Positions 17,506 through 28,650 are shown, counted from the first letter of the stretch. The stretch: 64,000 bases of DNA from an uncultured Butyrivibrio sp. (GCA_945928575.1 CAMENP010000007.1:62001-126000); one strand, 5' to 3'. Numbers and translations are program-made. Notes: generated by a model from the letters alone, not told the origin.

Positions 17506-19491
17506 ATGGATCATTTTGAATTGGTATCGGAATACGGACCGACCGGAGACCAGCCGCAGGCTATAGAGAAGCTAGTGAAGGGATTTGAAGAGGGCGACCA
17601 GTTCCAGACACTTCTCGGTGTAACGGGTTCCGGTAAGACATTCACCATGGCGAATGTAATACAGAAGCTTAACAGACCGACACTTGTCATAGCGCATAAT
17701 AAGACACTTGCCGGCCAGCTGTATTCGGAATTTAAGGAATTTTTTCCCAATAATGCAGTCGAATATTTTGTCTCATATTATGATTATTATCAGCCGGAGG
17801 CATATGTACCTTCTACGGACACATATATAGAGAAGGACTCCGCGATTAACGACGAGATAGATAAGCTCAGGCATTCCGCTACGGCAGCGTTGTCGGAGCG
17901 CAGGGATGTTATAATAGTTGCCAGCGTGTCGTGCATATACGGTCTCGGAAGCCCGATTGACTATCAGAATATGGTGGTTTCGCTAAGACCGGGGATGGAG
18001 AGAGACCGTGATGATGTTATAAGGCAGCTTGTTGATTTACAATATACCAGAAATGACATGGATTTCAAGCGCGGAACCTTCCGGGTAAGGGGAGATGTGC
18101 TGGAGATTTTCCCGGCATCGAGCGGTGACTGCGCGGTCAGAGTGGAATTTTTTGGGGATGAAGTGGACAGAATAACGGAGATTGATACGCTGACGGGAGA
18201 GATTAAGGCCGAGCTTAAGCATACCGCAATCTTCCCGGCATCGCATTATGTTGTTCCGAGGGATAAGCTGGTTAAGGCTGCCGAGAATATACGCGCGGAA
18301 GCCAAGGAACGGGTGGCCTATTTTAAGAGCGAGGACAGGCTCATTGAGGCACAGAGAATAGGCGAGAGAACGGAATTTGATGTAGAGATGATGCTTGAGA
18401 CAGGATTCTGCTCCGGTATCGAGAATTATTCGAGACATCTTACAGGACTGGCTCCGGGAACACCTCCGTGGACACTTATGGATTATTTTCCGGATGATTT
18501 TATCATAATGGTTGATGAATCACATATTACAATACCACAGATACGCGGAATGTATTTCGGTGACCGTTCCAGAAAGACCACACTTGTGGATTATGGGTTC
18601 CGTCTTCCGTCGGCACTTGATAACAGACCGCTGAATTTTGAAGAATTTGAGAGTAAGATCAACCAGATGCTGTTTGTATCCGCGACCCCTTCGACATATG
18701 AAGAGGAACATGAGCTGCAGCGCGTTGAACAGATAATCAGGCCGACGGGTCTGCTGGATCCGGAGATTTCGGTAAGACCGGTTGAAGGTCAGATAGACGA
18801 TCTTATAGCCGAAGTGAATAAGGAGACGGCGGCACATAATAAGGTTCTTATCACGACTCTTACCAAGAGAATGGCGGAAGACCTGACCTCGTATATGAAG
18901 GAAGCGGGAATCAGGGTCAGATATCTGCATTCGGATATTGATACGCTTGAACGTGCGCAGATTATCAGGGATATGAGACTGGATGTTTTTGATGTGCTTG
19001 TCGGTATCAATCTTCTGCGTGAGGGCCTTGATATTCCGGAAATTACGCTTGTGGCTATTCTTGATGCAGATAAGGAAGGTTTTCTGCGCTCTGAGACATC
19101 TCTTATACAGACGGTCGGCAGGGCGGCACGTAATGCAGACGGAAGAGTTATTATGTATGCCGATACGATTACGGATTCGATGCGTAAAGCGATAGATGAG
19201 ACTGAGAGAAGACGGCGTATCCAGCAGGAATATAATGAAGCGCATAATATAACACCGACGACGATCAAGAAGGCTGTCCGCGACCTTATTGCAATTTCCA
19301 AGACAGCATCGGAGAGCGGCAGGGATCTTGAGAAAGATATTGAATCGATGAACCGCCGCGAACTTGAGAAGCTTATCAAAGAACTTACTAAGAAGATGCA
19401 TAAGGCAGCTGCGGACCTGAATTTTGAGGAAGCGGCACAGATAAGAGACAGAATAACAGAAATCAGAAAGACGATGGATGACAATGAATAA
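17506..19491 (+). CDS. uvrB: Excinuclease ABC subunit B
   Basis: The 661-residue helicase-like damage verifier of nucleotide excision repair. It shows Walker A (GVTGSGKT), the beta-hairpin region ([12 protein letters not shown]), DESH ([10 protein letters not shown]), helicase motifs V and VI ([24 protein letters not shown]) and the C-terminal UVR domain (about 620-655) that contacts UvrC. Length is normal. It overlaps uvrA by 14 nt, and uvrC lies in another cluster at 43881. It follows directly on the defence island. Confidence 0.98.
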   Translation: MDHFELVSEYGPTGDQPQAIEKLVKGFEEGDQFQTLLGVTGSGKTFTMANVIQKLNRPTLVIAHNKTLAGQLYSEFKEFFPNNAVEYFVSYYDYYQPEAYVPSTDTYIEKDSAINDEIDKLRHSATAALSERRDVIIVASVSCIYGLGSPIDYQNMVVSLRPGMERDRDDVIRQLVDLQYTRNDMDFKRGTFRVRGDVLEIFPASSGDCAVRVEFFGDEVDRITEIDTLTGEIKAELKHTAIFPASHYVVPRDKLVKAAENIRAEAKERVAYFKSEDRLIEAQRIGERTEFDVEMMLETGFCSGIENYSRHLTGLAPGTPPWTLMDYFPDDFIIMVDESHITIPQIRGMYFGDRSRKTTLVDYGFRLPSALDNRPLNFEEFESKINQMLFVSATPSTYEEEHELQRVEQIIRPTGLLDPEISVRPVEGQIDDLIAEVNKETAAHNKVLITTLTKRMAEDLTSYMKEAGIRVRYLHSDIDTLERAQIIRDMRLDVFDVLVGINLLREGLDIPEITLVAILDADKEGFLRSETSLIQTVGRAARNADGRVIMYADTITDSMRKAIDETERRRRIQQEYNEAHNITPTTIKKAVRDLIAISKTASESGRDLEKDIESMNRRELEKLIKELTKKMHKAAADLNFEEAAQIRDRITEIRKTMDDNE

Positions 19492-22318
19492 ATTTCAAAG
19501 ACAATATATTAAAATACGAGGTGCAAGAGAACATAATCTTAAGAATATAGATGTTGATATACCGAGAGATTCTTTTACCGTTCTTACGGGACTCAGTGGT
19601 TCCGGCAAGTCCTCACTTGCTTTTGATACGATTTATGCCGAAGGTCAGAGAAGGTATATGGAATCGTTGTCTTCATATGCCAGACAATTTCTCGGCCAGA
19701 TGGAGAAGCCTGATGTTGAGAGCATACAGGGACTTTCGCCGGCTATCTCAATCGACCAGAAGTCAACTAACCGTAATCCGCGTTCCACGGTTGGAACCGT
19801 TACTGAGATATATGATTACCTGAGGCTTCTCTATGCCAGAATAGGCATCCCGCATTGTCCGAAATGCGGACGCGAGATTAAGCGTCAGACTATTGACCAG
19901 ATGGTTGACCAGATAATGATGTTACCTGAGAGAACGAAGTTCCAGCTTCTGGCACCGGTTGTGCGCGGACGTAAGGGCGAGCACAAGAAGGTGTTTGAGA
20001 GCGCGCGTAAAAGCGGGTATGTGAGAGTAAGAGTTGACGGTAATGTATATGAATTGTCCGAAGACATTAACCTTGAGAAAAACAATAAGCATAATATAGA
20101 AATTGTTGTGGACCGCCTTGCGGTCAAGGAAGGAATGCAAAGACGTCTTGCGGATTCCATAGAGAACGTCATGAAGCTTTCCGACGGACTTATGATAGTG
20201 GATGTAATCGGTGGAACGCCGATTAATTTCAGCATGAGTTTTGCCTGCCCTGACTGCGGAATCAGCATTGATGAAATTGAACCGAGAAGCTTCTCGTTTA
20301 ACAATCCGTACGGTGCGTGTCCGGAATGCTTCGGACTTGGATATAAGATGGAATTTGACGTTGATCTAATGATTCCGGATAAGAGGTTGTCCATCAATGA
20401 AGGTGCGATTCAGGCTATGGGATGGCAATCCTGCAATGACCCGAAGAGTTTCACATATGCTATTTTAAACGCTCTATCCAAAGCATATAATTTTTCACTG
20501 GATACACCGTTTGGAGAATATCCTGATGAGATTAAGAATGTCCTTATACATGGAACCGGAGGCCGTGAGGTCGAGGTACATTACACAGGACAGAGGGGAA
20601 GTGGTGTTTATCCTGTTGCATTTGAGGGATTAATTAAGAACATGGAACGCCGTTATCGTGAGACCGGCTCGGATGTCATGAAGCAGGAATATGAGGAATT
20701 TATGCGCATCACACCTTGTAAGGTCTGTAAGGGACAGAGGCTTAAAGTCTCATCGCTGGCGGTTACTGTTGGTGATAAGAATATATACGAAGTGACGGAT
20801 ATGTCGATCGTTAAGCTGGTGGATTATTTTGATAAGCTTGAACTTAATGAGATGCAGCATAAGATTGGCGATCAGATTCTTAAGGAAATCAAATCCCGTA
20901 TAGGATTTCTCAACAATGTCGGACTTGATTATCTTACATTGTCCAGAGCGACCGGAACGCTTTCCGGCGGAGAAGCGCAGAGAATAAGACTTGCTACGCA
21001 GATCGGTTCGGGTCTTGTAGGCGTGGCTTATATACTTGATGAACCGAGCATAGGCCTGCATCAGAGAGATAACGACAAGCTTCTGGCAGCGCTTATGAGA
21101 CTCAGGGATCTTGGCAATACACTTATCGTGGTTGAACATGATGAAGATACAATGCGGGCGGCAGATTATATAGTTGATATAGGACCTGCAGCCGGAGAAC
21201 ATGGCGGAGAAGTTATAGCAACCGGAACCGCGGAAGATATAATGAAGTGCGATAAATCAATTACGGGTGCTTACCTAAGCGGTCGAATGAAAATTCCGGT
21301 ACCAAAGGTACGTAAGGAACCTGCCGGATGGATTACAATCAGGGGCGCGAGACAGAATAACCTCAAAAATATCGATGTTGATATCCCATTGGGAATAATG
21401 ACCTGCGTTACAGGTGTATCAGGCTCAGGTAAGAGTTCACTTGTCAATGAAATCCTTTACAAGACACTTGCAAGAGATTTGAACAGGGCAAGATGTATTC
21501 CGGGAGAACATGACGATATAACCGGAATCGATCAGCTTGATAAGGTTATCAATATAGACCAGTCACCGATAGGGCGTACACCGCGTTCTAATCCTGCGAC
21601 ATATACCGGGGTATTTGATTTGATACGTGATCTTTTTGCGGCTACCCCCGATGCCAAGGCCAAAGGCTATAAGAAGGGCAGATTCAGTTTCAATGTCAAA
21701 GGCGGAAGATGTGAGGCGTGTTCCGGAGACGGAATACTTAAGATTGAGATGCATTTCCTGCCGGATGTGTATGTCCCGTGCGAAGTATGCGGCGGAAAGC
21801 GTTATAACAGGGAAACACTGGATGTCAAATACAAGGGAAAGAGCATATATGATGTCCTTGATATGACTGTTGAAGAAGCAGTGAAATTCTTTGACAATGT
21901 TCCTGCTATCAAGCGTAAGATAGAGACACTTAACGACGTTGGTCTGTCATATATAAGACTTGGACAGCCTTCGACAGAACTTTCCGGCGGAGAAGCACAG
22001 CGTATCAAACTTGCTGCCGAACTGAGCAAGCGGAGTACCGGAAGGACGATATATATACTGGATGAGCCGACGACCGGATTGCATTTTGCGGACGTCCACA
22101 AGCTTGTGGAAATCCTCCATAAGCTGACAGATAGCGGAAATACGGTGGTTGTAATAGAACATAATCTGGACGTGATCAAAACGGCGGATTATATTATAGA
22201 CATGGGACCTGAGGGCGGAGACCGGGGCGGAACGGTAATTGCCAAAGGCACGCCGGAGGAAGTGGCAGCGGTTCCCGAATCATATACAGGCCAGTATGTC
22301 TCCAAGTATCTGTCATAG
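19478..22318 (+). CDS. uvrA: Excinuclease ABC subunit A
   Basis: The 946-residue DNA damage sensor, a tandem ABC ATPase. It has two Walker A motifs (GLSGSGKSS near residue 37 and GVSGSGKSS near 650), two LSGGEAQRI signatures, and the zinc-binding Cys pairs ([28 protein letters not shown] and CEVCGGKR). Translation starts inside the end of uvrB at ATG 19478 or 19484; neither has a strong ribosome site, so coupling is likely. Confidence 0.98.
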   Translation: MTMNKFQRQYIKIRGAREHNLKNIDVDIPRDSFTVLTGLSGSGKSSLAFDTIYAEGQRRYMESLSSYARQFLGQMEKPDVESIQGLSPAISIDQKSTNRNPRSTVGTVTEIYDYLRLLYARIGIPHCPKCGREIKRQTIDQMVDQIMMLPERTKFQLLAPVVRGRKGEHKKVFESARKSGYVRVRVDGNVYELSEDINLEKNNKHNIEIVVDRLAVKEGMQRRLADSIENVMKLSDGLMIVDVIGGTPINFSMSFACPDCGISIDEIEPRSFSFNNPYGACPECFGLGYKMEFDVDLMIPDKRLSINEGAIQAMGWQSCNDPKSFTYAILNALSKAYNFSLDTPFGEYPDEIKNVLIHGTGGREVEVHYTGQRGSGVYPVAFEGLIKNMERRYRETGSDVMKQEYEEFMRITPCKVCKGQRLKVSSLAVTVGDKNIYEVTDMSIVKLVDYFDKLELNEMQHKIGDQILKEIKSRIGFLNNVGLDYLTLSRATGTLSGGEAQRIRLATQIGSGLVGVAYILDEPSIGLHQRDNDKLLAALMRLRDLGNTLIVVEHDEDTMRAADYIVDIGPAAGEHGGEVIATGTAEDIMKCDKSITGAYLSGRMKIPVPKVRKEPAGWITIRGARQNNLKNIDVDIPLGIMTCVTGVSGSGKSSLVNEILYKTLARDLNRARCIPGEHDDITGIDQLDKVINIDQSPIGRTPRSNPATYTGVFDLIRDLFAATPDAKAKGYKKGRFSFNVKGGRCEACSGDGILKIEMHFLPDVYVPCEVCGGKRYNRETLDVKYKGKSIYDVLDMTVEEAVKFFDNVPAIKRKIETLNDVGLSYIRLGQPSTELSGGEAQRIKLAAELSKRSTGRTIYILDEPTTGLHFADVHKLVEILHKLTDSGNTVVVIEHNLDVIKTADYIIDMGPEGGDRGGTVIAKGTPEEVAAVPESYTGQYVSKYLS

Positions 22319-22387
22319 TAATCCGATTATACTTTTGACATCTGCATCATATAATTAACAGACGATTTTAACTGGACTGATGATTGT

Positions 22388-23644
22388 ATGAAGAAAATTT
22401 TACTCGTGATATGTATAATATTATCTATAATATCGGTGATGCCAGAGGTCCGTACTGTGGCCTCGGCATCGCAGGATATTTCCCAACCGCTTGATAACGG
22501 TTTCGAAGAAGAACTCTATGCAGCAGCTGCGGTTCTTATTGATGCATCCAATAACAGAATTTTATATGAGCATAATGCGGAAAAAGCATATCCGATGGCA
22601 AGCACGACCAAAATAATGACGCTTGTTATTGCACTTGAATACGGAAATCCGGATGATATCGTAACATTTTCCCCTTATGCGGCTGCCCAGCCGGATGTGC
22701 AGCTTAATGCAGCGGCGGGAGAACAGTACAGGCTGAAAGACCTGCTGTATATTATGATGCTGCGCTCTTATAATGACGTGGCCGTAGCCGTGGCGGAACA
22801 TATAGGCGAAGCGCATGGAGGCGGAGGTACGAAGGATGCGGATGCGATTACTGTACGAAAGAAGGAAGAAAGCCGGCTGTATGTGTCAAATTTTGCACAC
22901 CTTATGAATGAAAAAGCCGGTGAGCTCGGCTGTACGGATACGTATTTTATTACGCCGAACGGACTTGACGCGGAAGACGATAACGGGGTACATTCTGCCT
23001 CGGCATATGATATGGCGGTGATTGCGTCATATGCCTTGCATAATACTGATGTTACCGATATATGTACCGCAAGGAAGTATAACTGTAATGAACTCAACGG
23101 CAGAAGAAATGTAAGCATAACGACTGCCAATGCATTTCTTTCGATGATGGATGGCGCGATAGGAATGAAAACCGGTTTTACCGGAAAAGCAGGTTACTGT
23201 TTTGTCGGAGCAGTCAGACAGGATGGAAGGACTTTTGTCACTGTTGTACTGGGGTGCGGGTGGCCGCCGCATAAAACATATAAATGGAGCGACACCCGTA
23301 AACTTATGTCGTATGGAATCAATAATTTTTTTCCACAGAAAATTCTGGTACCGGATCCGGATTTCGGAAAAATATGTGTGATGGGAGGTGTAAGTGATGA
23401 GTGTGGTACGGAGATAACGGACTCGTTGGAAATGCTTGTAAGCAGTGCGGAAAATATTGATATCAGTTACGAAATGCCCAAGTATGTTGAGGCTCCGGTG
23501 CATAAGGGAGATGTCGCGGGATATGTACACATTAAAATAAATGACCAAAATCAAATATCTTATCCGATTAAAATCAAAGACGACATCGAAGAGGTGGATT
23601 ACCTCTGGTTTCTTAATAAAATAATTGACGATTATACCTTATGA
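22388..23644 (+). CDS. D-alanyl-D-alanine carboxypeptidase (DacF/PBP5 type)
   Basis: A 418-residue penicillin-binding protein with a signal peptide (about 1-27). The serine-peptidase motifs are present: SxxK as MASTTK, SxN as RSYNDVA, and KTG as MKTGFTG. The enzyme removes the terminal D-Ala from peptidoglycan stem peptides. A PBP5-like C-terminal domain follows (about 300-410), but the final residues lack a clear amphipathic anchor. There is a Gly-rich insertion (GGGGTKDADA) after the SxN motif. It lies 69 nt after uvrA without a good ribosome site. Upstream, TTGACA and TATAAT occur but only 9 nt apart, so its promoter is uncertain. Confidence 0.9.
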   Translation: MKKILLVICIILSIISVMPEVRTVASASQDISQPLDNGFEEELYAAAAVLIDASNNRILYEHNAEKAYPMASTTKIMTLVIALEYGNPDDIVTFSPYAAAQPDVQLNAAAGEQYRLKDLLYIMMLRSYNDVAVAVAEHIGEAHGGGGTKDADAITVRKKEESRLYVSNFAHLMNEKAGELGCTDTYFITPNGLDAEDDNGVHSASAYDMAVIASYALHNTDVTDICTARKYNCNELNGRRNVSITTANAFLSMMDGAIGMKTGFTGKAGYCFVGAVRQDGRTFVTVVLGCGWPPHKTYKWSDTRKLMSYGINNFFPQKILVPDPDFGKICVMGGVSDECGTEITDSLEMLVSSAENIDISYEMPKYVEAPVHKGDVAGYVHIKINDQNQISYPIKIKDDIEEVDYLWFLNKIIDDYTL

Positions 23645-23822
23645 AAACATCCATATGAAGCAGTGTCCGGATGCTGCAATCAATGCCCGGTTCCACATAA
23701 TAAAAATAAGCCGATATTGTCAAAAAAATAACAAATTAGCCTTGATTATTTCCAAAATAGATATTACAATATATTTGGTAAAAATTGCGATTTTGATAAT
23801 ATAAATTATGGAGGTCTCAAAT

Positions 23823-25244
23823 ATGGGCACTACAACACAGACGTTGGCACTCGGAAGAATTAACAGTCTTCTGGATGACAGCAGTTTTGTCGAAATCGGA
23901 GCACTTGTAAAGGCAAGAAGCACAGATTTCAACATGACAGACATTGATACTCCGGCAGATGGTGTTATTACAGGATACGGCACCATTAATGGAAGTCTCG
24001 TGTATGTATACAGCCAGGATTCATCGGTTCTCGGAGGATCAGTCGGCGAAATGCATGCTAAGAAAATAGTTAATATATATGATATGGCACTTAATATGGG
24101 TGCACCTGTCATAGGACTTATTGACTGTGCCGGATTAAGATTACAGGAGGCGACAGATGCACTTAATGCATTTGGAGAGATTTATCTCAAGCAGACACAG
24201 GCATCAGGCGTGATACCGCAGATTACAGCAATCTTTGGTACATGCGGCGGTGGACTTGCACTCGTGCCTTCACTTACTGATTTTACATTCATGGAAGAGA
24301 AGAACGGTAAGCTCTTTGTCAACAGCCCTAATGCAATTGAAGGCAACAAGACAGAGAATACCGCAGCAGCTGATTTTCAGGCTGAGCAGGCCGGAATAGT
24401 TGATTTTACAGGAGATGAGACATCTATTCTTGCAGGAATCAGAGACCTTGTATCGGTACTCCCGGCTAATTATGAAGATGAGAATGTTACAGACTGCACA
24501 GACGATCTTAACAGAGTATGTGAGAATCTTGCAGCAGAGGCAGCAGATCCTGCTTACGCAGCAGCATCAATCGCTGATGATAATGTTTTCATAGAGACCA
24601 AGAAGTCATTTGCCAAAGAGATGGTTACGGGATTTATTAAGCTTAACGGTGCAACAGTAGGCGTTGTTGCCAACAGAACAGCACGTTTTGAAGACGGTGC
24701 CGTAGCTGAGGAATTCGATAATGTCCTTACAATAGGCGGAAGCTATAAGGCCGCAGAATTCGTTAACTTCTGTGACGCATTTGAAATACCGGTACTCACA
24801 TTTACCAATGTCAAGGGATTTGCGGCAACAATGGCAGGTGAGCGTACAGTTTCCAAGGCAGCAGCCAAGCTCACATACGCTTTTGCTTCAGCATCGGTTC
24901 CTAAGGTTAATGTTATTATCGGAGAAGCATTCGGAAGCGCTTATGCGGTTATGAACTCGAAAGCACTCGGCGCGGATGTGACTTATGCATGGCCTCAGGC
25001 ATCAATCGGAATGATGAATGCAGAGAGTGCAGCTAAGATTATGTATGCTGACAAGCCGGAACTTTTAGCAGAGAAGGCAGCAGAGTATGCAGCACTTCAG
25101 AATAATGTTGTGTCAGCAGCTCAGAGAGGATATGTTGACAGTATTATAGATCCTGAGCAGACACGTAAATACGTTGTTGCAGCTTTCGAGATGCTTTATT
25201 CCAAGAAAGCCGGTATTATAGATAAGAAACACGGAACAGTGTAG
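23823..25244 (+). CDS. Carboxyltransferase subunit (MmdA-like) of a biotin-dependent decarboxylase/transcarboxylase
   Basis: A 473-residue carboxyltransferase of the acyl-CoA carboxylase beta family, which moves carboxyl groups between an acyl-CoA and biotin. The two crotonase-like halves show the oxyanion Gly pairs (GTCGGGLALVP in the first, GEAFGSAYAVM in the second). It is shorter than typical methylmalonyl-CoA decarboxylase alpha (about 510). The ATG at 23823 fits GGAGG at 23810-23814; an ATG at 23808 lies before that site. It heads an operon with OadG, biotin carrier, OadB and OadA. The acyl-CoA (methylmalonyl, malonyl or glutaconyl) cannot be fixed from sequence. Confidence 0.85.
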   Translation: MGTTTQTLALGRINSLLDDSSFVEIGALVKARSTDFNMTDIDTPADGVITGYGTINGSLVYVYSQDSSVLGGSVGEMHAKKIVNIYDMALNMGAPVIGLIDCAGLRLQEATDALNAFGEIYLKQTQASGVIPQITAIFGTCGGGLALVPSLTDFTFMEEKNGKLFVNSPNAIEGNKTENTAAADFQAEQAGIVDFTGDETSILAGIRDLVSVLPANYEDENVTDCTDDLNRVCENLAAEAADPAYAAASIADDNVFIETKKSFAKEMVTGFIKLNGATVGVVANRTARFEDGAVAEEFDNVLTIGGSYKAAEFVNFCDAFEIPVLTFTNVKGFAATMAGERTVSKAAAKLTYAFASASVPKVNVIIGEAFGSAYAVMNSKALGADVTYAWPQASIGMMNAESAAKIMYADKPELLAEKAAEYAALQNNVVSAAQRGYVDSIIDPEQTRKYVVAAFEMLYSKKAGIIDKKHGTV

Positions 25245-25256
25245 TGAGGTGAACCT

Positions 25257-25610
25257 ATGATAGTTATGGAATCAATGGGTGAGAAACTCGGAACTGCCGG
25301 ACTTAATACACTTGTGTGTATCGGCGTTGTTTTCGTGGTTTTGATCTTCATTTCATTTGTAATAAGCCTGTTTCGCTTTATACCTAAGGCAGAGGCAGCC
25401 ATAGCAGCTAAGAAAGCCGCAAAGAAAGAATCCGGAACGGCATCTGCAGAGGCTATAGATAATACGATTTCACAGATTGAGGCCAAGGAAGAGAAAGAAC
25501 TTACAGACGACCTTGAGCTTGTAGCGGTTATTGCGGCAGCAATTGCGGCATCGACCGGAGCATCACCGGATGGTTTTGTAGTGAGATCAATCAGAAAAGT
25601 TAAGAGATAA
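25257..25610 (+). CDS. OadG-type small membrane subunit of the sodium pump decarboxylase
   Basis: A 117-residue protein with one membrane helix (about 18-42), an Ala/Lys-rich linker, and a C-terminal segment (ELVAVIAAAIAAS...VRSIRK) typical of OadG/gamma subunits. In characterised pumps this subunit holds the carboxyltransferase to the membrane subunit. GAGGTG precedes the ATG, 12 nt after the MmdA-like gene. Confidence 0.85.
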   Translation: MIVMESMGEKLGTAGLNTLVCIGVVFVVLIFISFVISLFRFIPKAEAAIAAKKAAKKESGTASAEAIDNTISQIEAKEEKELTDDLELVAVIAAAIAASTGASPDGFVVRSIRKVKR

Positions 25611-25634
25611 TAAGCTCAAGGAGGATTTTTAATA

Positions 25635-26006
25635 ATGAAGAATTACACTATTACAGTTAATGGTAATGTATATGATGTAACAGTTGAAGAAGGAGCATCA
25701 ACAGGCGCTCCTGTTGCAGCACCTAAGGCAGCAGCTCCTGCACCTGCAGCAGCACCTAAGGCAGCAGCTCCTGCTAAGAGCGGCGCAGCAGGCTCAGTTA
25801 AAGTTAACGCACCTATGCCGGGCAAGATTCTTGCAGTTAAGGCTAACGTAGGTGATAAAGTTACCAAGGGCCAGGTTATTTTCGTGCTCGAGGCAATGAA
25901 GATGGAGAACGATATTGTAGCTCCTCAAGACGGAACAATCGCAAGTGTTGATACTGCAGCAGGTAATTCCGTAGAGTCAGGTGAGACACTGGCAACACTT
26001 AATTAG
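25635..26006 (+). CDS. Biotin carboxyl carrier protein of the decarboxylase
   Basis: A 123-residue protein with a short N-terminal strand region, an Ala/Pro-rich flexible linker (about 28-55, with a near-duplicated APKAAAPAPAA unit) and a biotinyl domain. The biotin attachment Lys lies in the EAMKMEN motif. It would shuttle the carboxyl group between the carboxyltransferases and OadB. BirA at 61228 is the likely enzyme attaching biotin. Confidence 0.95.
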   Translation: MKNYTITVNGNVYDVTVEEGASTGAPVAAPKAAAPAPAAAPKAAAPAKSGAAGSVKVNAPMPGKILAVKANVGDKVTKGQVIFVLEAMKMENDIVAPQDGTIASVDTAAGNSVESGETLATLN

Positions 26007-26022
26007 TATTGGAGGTATCAAA

Positions 26023-27174
26023 ATGGTTCTGGATACTTTACAGAATCTGCTGAATCAGACCGGATTTGCCACCCTTGACTGGGGTAACTACGTTATGATT
26101 CTGGTAGCATTAGTATTTATGTATCTGGCAATTGCCAAGGGATTTGAACCTCTGTTACTTGTTCCAATTTCTTTTGGTATGTTGTTGGTAAATCTTTTTC
26201 CGGACATCATGCAGTCAATCGAAGATGCCAAGGCAGCAGGCAATGCAGCCGGCGGACTTTTCCATTATTTCTACCTGCTTGATGAATGGAGTATTTTGCC
26301 GTCACTCATATTCCTGGGTGTCGGAGCGATGACGGACTTTGGCCCGCTTATTGCGAACCCGAAGAGCTTCCTCCTTGGTGCGGCAGCACAGCTTGGTATT
26401 TTCTCGGCATATTTCCTTGCAATCATTCTTGGTTTCAACGGAAAGGCAGCCGCTGCGATATCAATCATCGGTGGTGCGGACGGACCTACTTCTATTTTCC
26501 TTGCAGGAAAGCTCCAGCAGACGGACCTTATGGGACCGATTGCGGTTGCGGCGTACTCGTACATGTCACTTGTGCCGATTATACAGCCGCCTATTATGAA
26601 ACTTCTCACAACGAAGAAGGAACGTGCGATCAAGATGGAACAGTTAAGACCTGTATCCAAGCTTGAGAAGATCCTTTTCCCTATAGTTGTAACAATCGTT
26701 GTAGTACTTATTCTTCCTACAACAGCTCCGCTTGTCGGAATGCTTATGCTTGGTAACCTCTTTAAGGAGTCAGGCGTTGTTAAACAGCTTTCGGAAACAG
26801 CTTCAAACGCACTTATGTATATTGTAGTTATCCTGCTCGGAACATCAGTCGGTGCTTCGACAAGTGCATCGAACTTCCTCAATGCAGATACACTTAAGAT
26901 AGTTGTACTTGGACTTGTGGCATTTGCAGTCGGTACTGCAGGTGGTGTTCTGTTTGGTAAGATTATGTGTAAAGCTACCAAGGGCAAGGTTAATCCGCTT
27001 ATCGGATCTGCCGGAGTTTCGGCGGTGCCGATGGCTGCGAGAGTTTCGCAGAAGGTTGGAGCCGAGACGGATCCGACCAACTTCCTTCTCATGCATGCCA
27101 TGGGACCTAACGTTGCCGGTGTTATCGGTACAGCAGTAGTTGCCGGAACATTCATGGCAATATTTGGTGTTTAA
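26023..27174 (+). CDS. oadB: Sodium ion-translocating decarboxylase, beta subunit (OadB)
   Basis: A 383-residue membrane protein with about nine to eleven hydrophobic segments. It decarboxylates carboxybiotin and couples this to Na+ export. The family motif with the Asp that binds Na+ and proton is visible in IIGGADGPTSIF, as is the conserved end (GPNVAGVIGTAVVAG). The ATG at 26023 follows GGAGG at 26011-26015; the longer frame from 25981 runs into the carrier gene and is not the start. Confidence 0.95.
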   Translation: MVLDTLQNLLNQTGFATLDWGNYVMILVALVFMYLAIAKGFEPLLLVPISFGMLLVNLFPDIMQSIEDAKAAGNAAGGLFHYFYLLDEWSILPSLIFLGVGAMTDFGPLIANPKSFLLGAAAQLGIFSAYFLAIILGFNGKAAAAISIIGGADGPTSIFLAGKLQQTDLMGPIAVAAYSYMSLVPIIQPPIMKLLTTKKERAIKMEQLRPVSKLEKILFPIVVTIVVVLILPTTAPLVGMLMLGNLFKESGVVKQLSETASNALMYIVVILLGTSVGASTSASNFLNADTLKIVVLGLVAFAVGTAGGVLFGKIMCKATKGKVNPLIGSAGVSAVPMAARVSQKVGAETDPTNFLLMHAMGPNVAGVIGTAVVAGTFMAIFGV

Positions 27175-27189
27175 TATTAGATAATGGAC

Positions 27190-27208
27190 CCGCAGGGATT
27201 CCCTGCGG
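27190..27208 (+). other. Intercistronic hairpin
   Basis: A perfect 8-bp stem (CCGCAGGG with CCCTGCGG, loop ATT) sits between oadB and oadA with no T run. It is more likely an mRNA-stabilising or processing element than a terminator. Confidence 0.6.
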
Positions 27209-27225
27209 AGAAAAGGAGATAAACA

Positions 27226-28638
27226 ATGGCAGATACAGTTAAAAAACCGCTTAAAATAACGGAAACTATATTGAGAGATGCCCATCAGTCACTTATCGCC
27301 ACAAGAATGACGACAGAGCAGATGCTTCCGATAATTGACAAGATGGATAAAGTCGGATATAACGCAGTTGAATGCTGGGGTGGTGCTACATTCGATGCCT
27401 GCTTAAGATTCCTTAAGGAAGATCCGTGGGACAGACTCCGTAAGTTAAGAGACGGATTCAAAAATACCAAGCTTCAGATGCTTTTCAGAGGACAGAATAT
27501 CCTCGGATACCGTCCGTATGCAGATGATGTTGTAGAATATTTTGTACAGAAGTCAATCGCTAACGGAATTGATATCATCCGTATTTTTGACTGCCTCAAT
27601 GATATCCGTAACCTTGAGACAGCAGTTAAAGCAGCCAACAAGGAAAAAGGACATGCACAGGTAGCTCTTTCATATACACTTGGTGATGCATATACTCTTG
27701 AATATTGGGAGAATATGGCAAGACAGGTTGAGGAGATGGGTGCTGATTCCCTTTGCATTAAGGATATGGCAGGACTTCTCGTTCCTAACGAGGCAACCAA
27801 GCTTGTTAAGGCTCTTAAGGCAGGAACAAAGCTTCCTATCGAACTTCATACACATTACACATCAGGTGTTGCTTCGATGACATATATGAAGGCAGTAGAA
27901 GCAGGTTGCGATATTATTGATACAGCAATGTCACCTCTTTCAATGGGTACAAGCCAGCCGGCAACAGAAGTTATGGTTAAGGCTTTTGAAGGAACAGAAT
28001 ATGACACAGGACTTGATCAGAAACTTCTTGCAGAAATTGCTGATTATTTCAGACCGTTAAGGGAAGAATGGATAAAGAGCGGACGTCTTGATCCGAAGGT
28101 AATGGGCGTTAATATCAAGACTCTTCTCTATCAGGTACCGGGCGGAATGCTCAGTAACCTCGTATCACAGCTTAAGGAAATGAAGGCAGAGGACAAGTAC
28201 GATGCCGTTCTTGAGGAAGTACCAAGAGTTCGTAAGGACTTCGGTGAGCCGCCTCTTGTAACACCTTCAAGCCAGATTGTCGGAACACAGGCAGTTCTTA
28301 ACGTTGTTCTCGGCGAGAGATACAAGAGCCTTACCAAGGAATCAAGAGATCTTCTCCTTGGCAAATATGGTAAGACGGTTAAGCCTTTCAATCCGGAAGT
28401 TCAGAAGAAGGCAATCGAACTTACGGGCGAGCAGCCTATAACATGCAGATTTGCTGATACACTTGAGCCGGAGCTTGATAAGATTGAAGCAGAGATGAAG
28501 CAGTGGAAACAGCAGGATGAGGATGTTCTTTCATATGCACTTTTCCCACAGGTTGCAACAGACTTCTTTAAGTACAGAGAGGCCCAGCAGAGTAAAATAG
28601 ACCCGGCTATGGGCAAGGACGGCGCATATCCGGTATAG
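27226..28638 (+). CDS. oadA: Oxaloacetate decarboxylase alpha / pyruvate carboxyltransferase subunit (without biotin domain)
   Basis: A 470-residue carboxyltransferase of the OadA/PycB family, acting on oxaloacetate/pyruvate. It shows the TIM-barrel entry ETILRDAHQSL, the metal-site motif ELHTHYTSG, and the FRGQN segment. The Lys that becomes carbamylated lies in CIKDMAG. The C-terminal biotinyl domain found in classical OadA is absent, so it must use the separate carrier upstream. It follows the OadB gene after a 51-nt gap with a hairpin and AAAAGGAG. Having both this and an MmdA-like carboxyltransferase beside one carrier resembles propionibacterial transcarboxylase (12S, 5S, 1.3S) plus a Na+ pump. 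Confidence 0.93.
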   Translation: MADTVKKPLKITETILRDAHQSLIATRMTTEQMLPIIDKMDKVGYNAVECWGGATFDACLRFLKEDPWDRLRKLRDGFKNTKLQMLFRGQNILGYRPYADDVVEYFVQKSIANGIDIIRIFDCLNDIRNLETAVKAANKEKGHAQVALSYTLGDAYTLEYWENMARQVEEMGADSLCIKDMAGLLVPNEATKLVKALKAGTKLPIELHTHYTSGVASMTYMKAVEAGCDIIDTAMSPLSMGTSQPATEVMVKAFEGTEYDTGLDQKLLAEIADYFRPLREEWIKSGRLDPKVMGVNIKTLLYQVPGGMLSNLVSQLKEMKAEDKYDAVLEEVPRVRKDFGEPPLVTPSSQIVGTQAVLNVVLGERYKSLTKESRDLLLGKYGKTVKPFNPEVQKKAIELTGEQPITCRFADTLEPELDKIEAEMKQWKQQDEDVLSYALFPQVATDFFKYREAQQSKIDPAMGKDGAYPV

Positions 28639-28650
28639 AAGGAGCACGCT

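Noticed and set aside
18520-19484. Two long minus-strand frames opposite uvrB
   Set aside because: Both are shadows of uvrB, whose motifs are intact in the plus-strand frame.
22335-22355. TTGACA and TATAAT upstream of the carboxypeptidase gene
   Set aside because: They are only 9 nt apart, too close to form one promoter; a -10 alone is not enough.
23645-23822. Promoter for the MmdA-like operon
   Set aside because: Only poorly spaced candidates (TTGGTA with TATAAA 19 nt apart) were seen, too weak to list.
25700-25790. Repeated Ala/Pro-coding units in the biotin carrier as a mobile or CRISPR-like repeat
   Set aside because: It is the ordinary flexible linker of biotin carrier proteins.
26271-27155. 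294-codon minus-strand open frame opposite oadB
   Set aside because: Antisense shadow of a well-conserved membrane protein; no motif, no start signal.
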